From positions 1 to 31,087 of the forward strand of contig CALGGN010000158.1 in the NCBI GenBank assembly GCA_937915915.1: DNA of 31,087 nt, in the 5' to 3' direction. Positions within the stretch are counted from its first letter, which is position 1. Each line of letters begins with the position of its first letter. This document shows positions 15,084 through 21,414 of the stretch, one piece after another. Both the position numbers and the translations under genes were made by a program. The stretch is from an uncultured Selenomonas sp. GTDB lineage: Bacteria > Bacillota > Negativicutes > Selenomonadales > Selenomonadaceae. The notes beneath the pieces were generated by a model. That model was given only the letters and a program-made list of their open reading frames with translations. It made no database searches and had not been told where the DNA came from.

Positions 15084-15293
15084 CTATCTCAATGCTATCG
15101 CTATGGCTATCGTCATTGCTCCAATGCCGATGATCATAGCAAGGACAAGGTTCTGTGTTTGCTTATTGTTCGCATCGATCCGTTCTGTCAGACGTGCTTC
15201 CATGCCCCGCAGCTCACTCATATCGCTGGCAAGTCGCTCGACGTACTTCTCAGCCCAATTCACATGCTTTCGCATGTGCGTTCCACCAGCCAT
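15084..15293 (-). CDS. small coiled-coil/membrane protein (XhlA-like layout), copy 2
   Basis: This 69-residue protein has a helical, charged N-terminal part (NWAEKYVERLASDMSELRGM, then RLTERIDANNKQ) and a C-terminal transmembrane helix (NLVLAMIIGIGAMTIAIAIAL). The coiled coil plus C-terminal anchor layout resembles XhlA-type haemolysin/holin accessory proteins, but I would not claim function. A GTG at 15302 is in frame, but AAAGGAG ends eight bases before the ATG at 15293, so that start is chosen. It is a tandem copy of the 76-residue gene at 15363-15593, differing mainly by a 7-residue in-frame gap. Confidence 0.7.
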   Translation of the reverse strand: MAGGTHMRKHVNWAEKYVERLASDMSELRGMEARLTERIDANNKQTQNLVLAMIIGIGAMTIAIAIALR

Positions 15294-15635
15294 TTTGCTC
15301 ACTCCTTTGGGTGTAGGGCAAAGAAACCTGCTCTTCCCCCACGCTAACAGGTTCTTATTCCCCTATCTCAATGCTATCGCTATGGCGATCGTCATTGCCC
15401 CAATGCCGATGATCGTAGCAAGGACAAGGTTCTGTACCTGCTTATTGTTCGCTTCGATTCGTTCTGTCAGACGTGTCTCCATGCCGCGCAACTCTCTCAT
15501 ATCCTGCTTGATGCTGTCCATGTCGCTGGCAAGTCTCTCGACGTACTTCTCAGCCCAATTCACATGCTCTTGAATATGTACTCCGCCTGCCATTGTTGCT
15601 CACTCCTTTGGGTGCAAAGAATCTGCTTTTATGCT
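15085..15635. repeat. tandem duplication of the small membrane-protein gene unit
   Basis: Two units, about 15085-15345 and 15364-15635, are aligned nearly base for base, with long shared blocks such as TACTTCTCAGCCCAATTCAC and CTCACTCCTTTGGGTG. The repeat includes the gene, its AAAGGAG ribosome binding site and the last codons of the preceding 34-residue ORF, whose remnant survives in the left copy. One copy has 21 extra bases in frame. Confidence 0.8.
15363..15593 (-). CDS. small coiled-coil/membrane protein (XhlA-like layout), copy 1
   Basis: This 76-residue protein has an amphipathic N-terminal helix region (NWAEKYVERLASDMDSIKQD, RLTERIEANNKQ) followed by one C-terminal transmembrane segment (NLVLATIIGIGAMTIAIAIAL). 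The ribosome binding site AAAGGAG is formed by the last codons of the upstream 34-residue ORF (Lys-Glu-stop), so the two genes are probably translationally coupled. No catalytic motif is present. A phage-lysis accessory or membrane-scaffold role is possible from the XhlA-like layout, but this is a topological resemblance only. Confidence 0.75.
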   Translation of the reverse strand: MAGGVHIQEHVNWAEKYVERLASDMDSIKQDMRELRGMETRLTERIEANNKQVQNLVLATIIGIGAMTIAIAIALR

Positions 15636-15704
15636 TTTCTCCTGAAGTTCACGAATGGACTTGAGTTCCTTCAACACCAATTCCTGAAATTCGTTAGTAT
15701 CCAT
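15600..15704 (-). CDS. 34-residue helical peptide, first gene of the small-gene operon
   Basis: The peptide, beginning MDTNEFQELVLKELKSIREL, is charged and predicted helical with heptad-like leucines. The ATG at 15704 follows a clear GGAGG eight bases upstream; an open frame continues further up, but the ribosome binding site and composition favour this start. Its end supplies the ribosome binding site of the next gene seven bases later. A remnant of its C-terminal codons precedes the second copy of the membrane gene. Function is unknown; a small coiled-coil partner of the following proteins is a guess. Confidence 0.6.
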   Translation of the reverse strand: MDTNEFQELVLKELKSIRELQEKSIKADSLHPKE

Positions 15705-15738
15705 TCTGTATTCCTCCGTGTCAAATCTTCTTATGAAT

Positions 15739-15747
15739 ATTATATCA
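15739..15747 (-). promoter_or_regulatory. extended -10 promoter for the minus-strand small-gene operon
   Basis: On the minus strand TGATATAAT (15747-15739) is a consensus extended -10, about 35 bp upstream of the start at 15704. The -35 region is weak, which is acceptable with an extended -10. Confidence 0.5.
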
Positions 15748-15778
15748 TGAATTTGGAGAAATGGAAGAGAAATATTAG

Positions 15779-15796
15779 TACAAATATACATTTGTA
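15779..15796. repeat. operator-like inverted repeat
   Basis: TACAAAT (15779-15785) and ATTTGTA (15790-15796) form a perfect inverted repeat around ATAC. It lies between the minus-strand small-gene promoter and the plus-strand toxin 2 promoter, so it could be a regulator binding site. The regulator is unknown. Confidence 0.4.
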
Positions 15797-15828
15797 TATA
15801 ATAAGGAGACAATGTCCACGTTTCATCG

Positions 15829-15857
15829 TTGAAGGAACGGGAATTTTCTGATAGAAT
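15829..15857 (+). promoter_or_regulatory. promoter of small hydrophobic peptide gene 2
   Basis: TTGAAG (15829-15834), a 17-bp spacer and TAGAAT (15852-15857), with TGA immediately before the -10 (extended -10). The predicted start near 15864 places the GGCGGCTGACGGT repeat at the very 5' end of the mRNA. Confidence 0.65.
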
Positions 15858-15901
15858 AGTACTGGCGGCTGACGGTCAGTCCCCTGTTGAGGGTGATACT
15901 C

Positions 15902-15979
15902 ATGACGCAATATGAAAAGCTGTCCCTTGGGACGGCAATTCTTACGCTGATTGTAAGTATGATAGACCTTTTCAAATAG
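15902..15979 (+). CDS. 25-residue holin-like peptide, candidate type I toxin
   Basis: The peptide MTQYEKLSLGTAILTLIVSMIDLFK has the YE.LSL start and single hydrophobic helix of the putative holin-like toxin family (M..YE.L....AF.T...). The ribosome binding site GAGGGTGAT (15889-15897) is partly paired with CCCT (15882-15885) in a tight hairpin, so translation is likely restrained by leader structure. The gene has its own promoter at 15829, and a convergent antisense RNA covers its 3' region. A 13-bp direct repeat (15864-15876 and 16030-16042, one mismatch) lets the antisense RNA pair with the mRNA 5' end. Toxic activity is inferred from the family resemblance and layout. Confidence 0.7.
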   Translation: MTQYEKLSLGTAILTLIVSMIDLFK

Positions 15980-16006
15980 AAAAAGCCTTCTGTCTGCCAG
16001 AAAGCT
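15979..16006 (-). terminator. terminator of antisense RNA 2
   Basis: Read on the minus strand, a 9-bp stem (AGCTTTCTG with CAGAAGGCT, one G-U pair) and a 5-base loop are followed directly by TTTTTCT. Confidence 0.75.
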
Positions 16007-16032
16007 CTCCCTACGATTCATAGTAGTGCGGG

Positions 16033-16064
16033 GGCTGACGGTGGAAACGTCAGCCGTCCCTTTT
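16033..16064 (+). terminator. terminator of toxin 2 mRNA
   Basis: GGCTGACG (16033-16040) and CGTCAGCC (16048-16055) form a perfect 8-bp stem with loop GTGGAAA, followed by GTCCCTTTT. On the minus strand the same hairpin sits in the 5' part of the antisense RNA. Confidence 0.6.
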
Positions 16065-16073
16065 ATGTAATTT

Positions 16074-16102
16074 ATTATAACACGTTTCAGTGTGTGTTTC
16101 AA
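16074..16102 (-). promoter_or_regulatory. antisense RNA promoter 2
   Basis: On the minus strand TTGAAA (16102-16097) and TATAAT (16079-16074) are exactly 17 bp apart, a near-consensus sigma-A promoter pointing toward the small toxin gene. It overlaps the region just upstream of the FliB gene. Confidence 0.75.
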
Positions 16103-16146
16103 GTGCTGTATCCGGCGTGTTTGCGGGATGTTTTGGGGGACTGGAT

Positions 16147-17370
16147 TTGGAGCAGGAATTCATTTGTATTCAGCCGGAGTATGTGAAGCATTTCCAATGT
16201 GATGGGACGAAGTGCGACTCGAAATGCTGTCAAGGGTGGCAGATCGACATTGACCGCGGAACCTATGCGAAGTATGCGGCTTTGGAGGATGCGGGCTTTC
16301 GGAAGGAGATCCTGTCAAAGCTGCGCTGGAATGAGGGGACAAAGAGCTATCGCATGGAGATGTGCGGCGTGGCATGTCCCATGCTGCGAGAGGATCGGCT
16401 CTGCGGTATCCAGCGGCGCATGGGGGAGGAATATCTCTCGGATACTTGCGCGGAGTTCCCCCGCAGGAGCTATCTCTTCGAGGGCATCGTGCAGAGGGCC
16501 TTGAGCCTGACCTGTCCCGTGGCTTCCCGGCTGGCGCTTTTGGACGAGAAGCCGATGGCGTTGGAGCAGATCACGCTGCGGACGAGCAGGAGCAAGACCT
16601 TCTTCCGGCGGACGGTGGAGGAGATGCCGGCAAGAGAGTTCCTGTTCGACCTCCAGATCGGCGGCATCGCGATTTTGCAGGATCGCAGGTTTTCACTGAA
16701 TGAACGGCTGCTTTCCCTGGGATTTTTTTTGCAGCAGGCGGATGCCTGTCTGGCAGCGGGCAGGGGAAAGGAACTGGCCGCGCTGCCGGAGGCATTCGTG
16801 TCAGGGGACGTTTCCGCAAAGATGGCAGCATGGAAGCAGCAGGTGCAATTTCATCCAAAGGAATATCTTCGCATGATGTTCGCTTTGCTGGATGCGCTCT
16901 TTGAGCCTGCCATCGTGTACTTCTCGGAGAAGCAGCGGAATTTCGCGCAATATATCCCGCAGGCATTCCGCATGACGAACAATCGCCCCAAGCCATTTTC
17001 GGAGCTGCTGGCGCTTTACGGAAAACATCGGAAGCAGTATGAGCGCCTCATCGTCAAGCCCTATGGACATGTGCTGGAAAACTACTTGGTGCATGTTTTC
17101 TTCAATAACTTCTACCCCTGCCGCGTGCAGGGCAGTCTGCTGCACAATTATTTCCTGTTCCTCACGCTCTACAAGTTCTTCGAGTTCGACTTGATCTGCA
17201 TGACGGGTGTGATGGGAGAGAAAGTCACCCTTGATGATATGCTGGAGCTTGTCGAGCGCATGTCGAACCGCACGGACCATGCCTCCATCTACCAGGAGAT
17301 CGTGCTGGGATATCTGAAGGAGCCGGAGCAAAATCCGCCGGATCTCATGGGGCGGCTGCTGGATGTATGA
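16147..17370 (+). CDS. fliB: flagellin lysine-N-methylase, FliB family
   Basis: This 407-residue cytosolic protein is of the FliB/YkgJ-related type. The N-terminal Cys-rich block FQCDGTKCDSKCCQGW and the second block GVACPMLREDRLCGIQRRMG, then LSDTCAEFPR, are the recognisable FliB signatures and probably bind a metal centre. FliB in Salmonella methylates lysines of flagellin, which fits its location one locus after fliC. The frame is open upstream to a GTG at 16090, but that would overlap the antisense promoter. GGGGGA at 16135-16140, six bases before the TTG at 16147, supports the shorter start. The C-terminal two thirds is helical and poorly conserved in the family. The gene is followed closely by the metG promoter. 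Confidence 0.8.
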   Translation: MEQEFICIQPEYVKHFQCDGTKCDSKCCQGWQIDIDRGTYAKYAALEDAGFRKEILSKLRWNEGTKSYRMEMCGVACPMLREDRLCGIQRRMGEEYLSDTCAEFPRRSYLFEGIVQRALSLTCPVASRLALLDEKPMALEQITLRTSRSKTFFRRTVEEMPAREFLFDLQIGGIAILQDRRFSLNERLLSLGFFLQQADACLAAGRGKELAALPEAFVSGDVSAKMAAWKQQVQFHPKEYLRMMFALLDALFEPAIVYFSEKQRNFAQYIPQAFRMTNNRPKPFSELLALYGKHRKQYERLIVKPYGHVLENYLVHVFFNNFYPCRVQGSLLHNYFLFLTLYKFFEFDLICMTGVMGEKVTLDDMLELVERMSNRTDHASIYQEIVLGYLKEPEQNPPDLMGRLLDV

Positions 17371-17387
17371 GAGGATAAAACGAGGAT

Positions 17388-17416
17388 TTGCAACGACAGG
17401 AAAAGTATGCGATAAT
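17388..17416 (+). promoter_or_regulatory. sigma-A-type promoter for metG-tatD
   Basis: TTGCAA (17388-17393), a 17-bp spacer and GATAAT (17411-17416). It lies about 95 bp upstream of the metG GTG. I did not find a convincing T-box or S-box in the short leader. Confidence 0.5.
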
Positions 17417-17510
17417 GGGGCGCAGGAAAAGTTGGGCGAAAGCCGAACCGAGAAAATGCAAGGATTGCTGCAGTGTAACATTGGCACTGTACGCGATGGG
17501 AGGAATTTTT

Positions 17511-19454
17511 GTGAGTGAGAAGAAACCCTTTTATATTACGACGCCGATTTATTATCCGAGCGCGAAGCTGCACATCGGGCATGCGTACTGCACGACGATT
17601 GCGGATGCGATTGCGCGGTTCAAGCGTCTGGCGGGCTATGATGTGTTTTTCCTGACAGGCTCGGACGAGCATGGGCAGAAAATCCAGCGCACGGCGGAGG
17701 AGCAGGGGGTATCGCCGCTGGAGTATGTGGACGGCATCGTGGCGGAGTTCCAGAAGCTTTGGGTGAGGCTCGGCATTTCCAACGATGATTTCATCCGCAC
17801 GAGCGAGACGCGCCATCATCGTGTGGTGCAGGAGATTTTCCGCCGTATTTACGAGAAGGGGGATATTTACAAGGGCTCCTATACGGGGCTCTACTGCACG
17901 CCATGCGAGAGCTACTGGACGGAGCATCAGCTGGACGAGAACGGCTGCTGCCCGGACTGCCACCGGCCGGTGGAACAGGTGTCGGAGGAGGCATATTTCT
18001 TCAAGATGTCGAAATATGCGGATCGCGTGCTGCAATATATCGAGGAAAATCCGGAGTTCATCCAGCCGGTCTCCCGCCGCAATGAGATGATCAATTTCAT
18101 CAAGCAGGGACTGGAGGATCTCTGCATCTCCCGCACGTCCTTCGATTGGGGGATTCCCGTGCCGATGGACGAGAAGCACGTGATCTATGTATGGTTCGAT
18201 GCGCTGACGAATTACCTGACGCCCATCGGCTTTTTGGACGATGCGGAAAAGTTCGGGAAGTACTGGCCCGCAGACCTGCATCTGGTGGGCAAGGAGATCG
18301 TGCGGTTCCACTCGATCATCTGGCCCTGCATCCTCATGGCCCTCGACCTGCCGCTGCCGAAGATGGTCTATGGGCACGGGTGGCTCGTGGTGGATGGCGA
18401 CAAGATGTCGAAGTCCAAGGGGAATGTGGTGGACCCTTTGTTGCTTATTGACGAGTTCAGCGCAGATGCGATCCGCTATTTCCTGCTGAGGGAAATCAAT
18501 CTGGGGCAGGATGGCAATTTCTCCCGCGATGCGCTGATTACGCGCATCAATGCGGATTTGGCGAATGATCTCGGGAATCTTTTGCACCGAACCCTCAATA
18601 TGATCGGAAAGTTTCAGAATGGCATCGTGCTGGCCCCGGAGGGTGAGAGCGAGATTGACGCCTCCCTCAAGGCGGACGCGATGGTGACCGTGAGGGCTTT
18701 CCATGAGGGCATGGAGCAGATGAAGCTCAGCGAGAGCATCAAGAGGGTATGGGCTTTCGTCAGCCGTGCGAACAAGTACATTGACGAGACGGCGCCTTGG
18801 GCGCTTGCGAAGGATCCGGAGAAGAAGCAGGTGCTTGCCAATACCATGTATCACCTTGCGGAGTCCCTGCGCATCATCAGCGTGCTCATTTCGCCTTATA
18901 TGCCCTTCACGGCAAAGCGTATCTGGGAGCAGTTGGCACTGCCGCAGCCCTTTGATGAGGTGCAGCTCTCGGACATCGAGACATGGGGCGGCATCGCGGG
19001 CGGCCATCGGGTCGGTGCGCCCGAACAGCTTTTCCCGCGCATTGAGATGGAGAAAGAGGCGCAGCCTGCAAAGCCGCAGCAGACACAAAAGCAGGGAAAG
19101 CAGCAGAAAAAGGCGGAGAAGCGGGAGGAACCGGCAGCGGAGATCAGTATGGAGGATTTTTCCAAGATCCACCTGCGTGTGGTGAAAGTCCTGGCGGCGG
19201 AAAAAGTGCCGGAGACGGACAAGCTCTTGAAGCTGACGGTGGATTTGGGCAATGAGAAGCGGGAAATCGTGTCCGGCATCGCAAAGCACTATGAGCCTGC
19301 GGATTTGATCGACAAGAATGTGGTCATGGTCATCAACCTGAAACCTGCGAAGATCCGCGGTATCGTCTCCCATGGCATGGTGCTGGCGGCATCGGCGGGC
19401 GACGATCTGAAGGTGCTTTCCGTGGATATGCCCATCGGGGCAACGGTGCGATGA
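17511..19454 (+). CDS. metG: methionyl-tRNA synthetase
   Basis: This 647-residue class I synthetase attaches methionine to tRNA-Met. The HIGH signature is HIGH (21-24) and the KMSKS loop is KMSKS (298-302, in GDKMSKSKGNVVDP). A zinc-knuckle insert has Cys pairs CTPC (about 129-132) and CCPDC (about 146-150). After the anticodon-binding helices and a Lys/Gln-rich linker, a C-terminal EMAP/OB tRNA-binding domain (about 545-647: FSKIHLRVVKVL, NLKPAKIRGIVSHGMVLA) promotes dimerisation. GGGAGG seven bases before the GTG at 17511 fixes the start, although the frame is open upstream. It overlaps the TatD gene by ATGATG/TGA, indicating co-transcription, an arrangement commonly seen in Firmicutes. Confidence 0.97.
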   Translation: MSEKKPFYITTPIYYPSAKLHIGHAYCTTIADAIARFKRLAGYDVFFLTGSDEHGQKIQRTAEEQGVSPLEYVDGIVAEFQKLWVRLGISNDDFIRTSETRHHRVVQEIFRRIYEKGDIYKGSYTGLYCTPCESYWTEHQLDENGCCPDCHRPVEQVSEEAYFFKMSKYADRVLQYIEENPEFIQPVSRRNEMINFIKQGLEDLCISRTSFDWGIPVPMDEKHVIYVWFDALTNYLTPIGFLDDAEKFGKYWPADLHLVGKEIVRFHSIIWPCILMALDLPLPKMVYGHGWLVVDGDKMSKSKGNVVDPLLLIDEFSADAIRYFLLREINLGQDGNFSRDALITRINADLANDLGNLLHRTLNMIGKFQNGIVLAPEGESEIDASLKADAMVTVRAFHEGMEQMKLSESIKRVWAFVSRANKYIDETAPWALAKDPEKKQVLANTMYHLAESLRIISVLISPYMPFTAKRIWEQLALPQPFDEVQLSDIETWGGIAGGHRVGAPEQLFPRIEMEKEAQPAKPQQTQKQGKQQKKAEKREEPAAEISMEDFSKIHLRVVKVLAAEKVPETDKLLKLTVDLGNEKREIVSGIAKHYEPADLIDKNVVMVINLKPAKIRGIVSHGMVLAASAGDDLKVLSVDMPIGATVR

Positions 19455-20227
19455 TGGAACTCGTGGATACGCATACCCACCTGAACGATGCAAAGTTCGA
19501 TGAGGATCGTGCGGAGGCGGTGGCGCGCGCCAAGGCTGCGGGTGTCGCCCGCATGATCAATTTCGGGGATACGATGGAGTCCTCTGCGGCGGTCGTGAGG
19601 CTTGCGGAGGAATATGAAGGGCTGTTTGCGGGCGTCGGCATCCATCCCGAAGGGGCCTATGAGATGACGGCGGAGGATGACGCAAGGCTTGCGGCATGGG
19701 CGGCAAAGCCGCAGGTCGTGGCCATCGGGGAGATCGGTCTGGACTACTACTGGGAAAAGGATGCGGAGAAGCGGCTTTTGCAGCAGCGCGTGTTCGTCCG
19801 CCAGCTGGATCTTGCGCGGCAGCTGCATCTTCCCGTTTGCATCCACGATCGCGAGGCGCACGGGGACACACTTGCCATCCTGAAAAAGGAAGCGCGGGGC
19901 ATGACCGGCGTGCTGCACTGCTTTTCCGGGAGCTGGGAAATGGCGCAGGAAGTTCTGCGCATGGGCTGGTATTTCGGCGTGGACGGGCCGCTGACCTACA
20001 AGAATGCGGCGAAACTGCCAGAAATCGTGCAGAAGATTCCAACAGACCGTCTTCTGCTGGAAACGGATGCCCCCTACCTCGCGCCTGTTCCGACGCGCGG
20101 GAAGCGCAACGAGCCGGCCTATGTCGTCCACGTGGTGGAAAAGGTGGCAGAGCTCCGAAATGTCCCCTTGGAGGAAATTGCTGCCGCGACAACCCGGAAT
20201 GCAATGCGACTGTATCGCATCAAATAA
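19451..20227 (+). CDS. TatD family metal-dependent hydrolase / DNase
   Basis: This 258-residue TIM-barrel amidohydrolase-like nuclease is of the TatD/YcfH/YabD type. Metal-binding and catalytic motifs are DTHTHL, GEIGLDYYW, CIHDREAH, HCFSGS and ETDAPYL, all intact. TatD proteins have 3'-5' exonuclease activity on single-stranded DNA in enzymes that have been tested; the metG-linked YabD/YcfH subgroup is common in Firmicutes. The start overlaps the metG stop (two in-frame ATGs, 19451 and 19454), so it is translationally coupled to metG. Confidence 0.93.
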   Translation: MMELVDTHTHLNDAKFDEDRAEAVARAKAAGVARMINFGDTMESSAAVVRLAEEYEGLFAGVGIHPEGAYEMTAEDDARLAAWAAKPQVVAIGEIGLDYYWEKDAEKRLLQQRVFVRQLDLARQLHLPVCIHDREAHGDTLAILKKEARGMTGVLHCFSGSWEMAQEVLRMGWYFGVDGPLTYKNAAKLPEIVQKIPTDRLLLETDAPYLAPVPTRGKRNEPAYVVHVVEKVAELRNVPLEEIAAATTRNAMRLYRIK

Positions 20228-20354
20228 GAAGAATAAATTGTTGGTTTTTTGTGAAAGTGGTGAGTGAGTTCAAAAAAGAACGGCTCATCACTTAATTTTT
20301 CCCATTTTTCCATAAGATTTTCAGATAAAAGTGGGAGAATAGCGTCATGCAAAG

Positions 20355-20381
20355 CACAGAAACAGGATGTTCTGTGTTTTT
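20355..20381 (+). terminator. terminator or attenuator ahead of the 3D-domain gene
   Basis: CACAGAA (20355-20361) and TTCTGTG (20370-20376) form a stem with a CAGGATG-type loop followed by a five-T run. It lies about 35 bp upstream of the 3D gene start, so it either ends metG-tatD transcription or acts as a leader attenuator of the 3D gene. Confidence 0.65.
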
Positions 20382-20414
20382 GTATAAGCAGATGAACGAT
20401 AAAGGGGGTATTCA

Positions 20415-21227
20415 ATGAGTTTCAAGAAACTGAGATTATTCAACCGAAAGGAAAAGAAAGCGATGCTTTGCCTCATGCTTGGCTCTATGATGGCACTGAC
20501 CACCGGCTTTACACCGAACAATCTTCAGAATGTACGCATCCTTGTGGATGGACAGACGATTGAAACGCACACAACTACTACGAACCCTGAGGGTATTCTG
20601 GACCGTGCAGGGATTCAGCTGCATGAAAAAGACGAGTATTATGCGAAGAAAACAGGAAATGGAACAGAGATCATCGTACAGAGGGCTGTGCCGGCCATCA
20701 TCGAGTACAATGGCACAAAGGAACAGGTTTTGACAAGCAGAGCGACGGTAGGCGAGGCGCTGAGCGACCTTGGCTATAACGTGAACGACTATCAGGTCGT
20801 TCCGGGGTTGGATACGAAAGTTCAGGAAAATATCAATATAAAGCTCGAAGACAGCGCAGCTGTCAAGGCGGCTGCGGCCGCAAGGAAGGCGGAGGAGGAG
20901 CGTCTCCGCAACCAGATCATCGAGACCTCCAGAGGCGCGGTGCGCTACGCGCAGGCCATGACCATGGAGGCCAGCGCTTACCTGCCGACAGATGGCGGCG
21001 GAAGCGGGATCACGGCATCCGGCATGCGTGCACAGCGCGGTGTCGTGGCAGTCGACCCGCGGGTGATTCCCCTTGGGACGCGCCTGTACATTCCGGGCTA
21101 TGGCGATGCCATTGCAGCGGACACGGGCGGAGCCATCAACGGTCATATGATCGACCTCTGCATGGAAAGCTACGGCGAGGCCATGCAGTTCGGACGCCGT
21201 CACGTTACGGTGTATGTGCTTCAGTAA
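20415..21227 (+). CDS. secreted DUF348 / 3D-domain protein (YabE/Rpf-like, cell-wall active)
   Basis: This 270-residue exported protein has an N-terminal basic stretch plus a hydrophobic segment (MLCLMLGSMMALTTGF, about 16-31), likely a signal peptide or anchor. One or two ubiquitin-like DUF348 repeats follow (about 40-150: VRILVDGQTIETHTTT, IIEYNGTKEQVLTSRAT), then an Ala/Glu-rich helical linker, then a C-terminal 3D domain (about 180-270). The 3D domain, a double-psi beta barrel related to MltA, shows its three conserved aspartates in AVDPRVIPLG, AADTGG and MIDLC. Such proteins act on peptidoglycan or support resuscitation and wall remodelling. There is no G5 domain here. AAAGGGGG precedes the ATG. 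Confidence 0.85.
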   Translation: MSFKKLRLFNRKEKKAMLCLMLGSMMALTTGFTPNNLQNVRILVDGQTIETHTTTTNPEGILDRAGIQLHEKDEYYAKKTGNGTEIIVQRAVPAIIEYNGTKEQVLTSRATVGEALSDLGYNVNDYQVVPGLDTKVQENINIKLEDSAAVKAAAAARKAEEERLRNQIIETSRGAVRYAQAMTMEASAYLPTDGGGSGITASGMRAQRGVVAVDPRVIPLGTRLYIPGYGDAIAADTGGAINGHMIDLCMESYGEAMQFGRRHVTVYVLQ

Positions 21228-21234
21228 ACAAATT

Positions 21235-21271
21235 GGCAGCTATTGCATTTTTTGCAATGGCTGTCTTTTTT
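21235..21271 (+). terminator. rho-independent terminator of the 3D-domain gene
   Basis: GGCAGCTATTGCA (21235-21247) pairs with TGCAATGGCTGTC (21253-21265) over a long stem, followed by TTTTTT. Confidence 0.9.
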
Positions 21272-21378
21272 ACGCCAAAGGGGAACCGGGTGAAATTCAA
21301 GAGAAGGGTGCAGGATTTTAGCGAGTAATGAAGAATAAGAATAAGGGAGTATTAATTTTCGGATCAGGAATTTCATAA

Positions 21379-21391
21379 AAGAACAGTTCTT
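21379..21391. promoter_or_regulatory. short perfect palindrome before the EAL gene
   Basis: AAGAAC-A-GTTCTT is a perfect 6-bp inverted repeat about 24 bp upstream of the EAL gene start. It could be an operator or a weak RNA hairpin near the ribosome binding site; no regulator is identified. Confidence 0.3.
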
Positions 21392-21414
21392 AAGTCCTAA
21401 AAGGGGAGAAGGGC

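Larger units (their letters stand above)
15976..16067 (-). ncRNA. candidate antisense antitoxin RNA 2
   Basis: A minus-strand TTGAAA-17-TATAAT promoter predicts a start near 16067. The RNA would run about 90 nt to a clear rho-independent terminator: on the minus strand AGCTTTCTG (16006-15998) pairs with CAGAAGGCT (15992-15984), then TTTTTCTATTT. It contains the complement of the GGCTGACGGT repeat found at the 5' end of the toxin mRNA and is fully complementary to the toxin mRNA 3' untranslated region. No ORF with a ribosome binding site is present. Confidence 0.65.

Noticed and set aside
15103..15573. Plus-strand 156-codon ORF over the duplicated small genes
   Set aside because: Its repeats only mirror the minus-strand duplication; the minus frame has ribosome binding sites and sensible topology.
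15085..15635. CRISPR-like array
   Set aside because: There are only two long repeats, they are coding, and they are explained by gene duplication; no short regular repeats occur in the window.
17417..17510. T-box or S-box riboswitch upstream of metG
   Set aside because: The leader is under 100 nt and lacks the conserved T-box sequence or an S-box four-way junction.
17289..19493. 734-codon minus-strand open frame across metG
   Set aside because: It is the antisense shadow of a clear methionyl-tRNA synthetase gene in GC-rich sequence, with no start signal.
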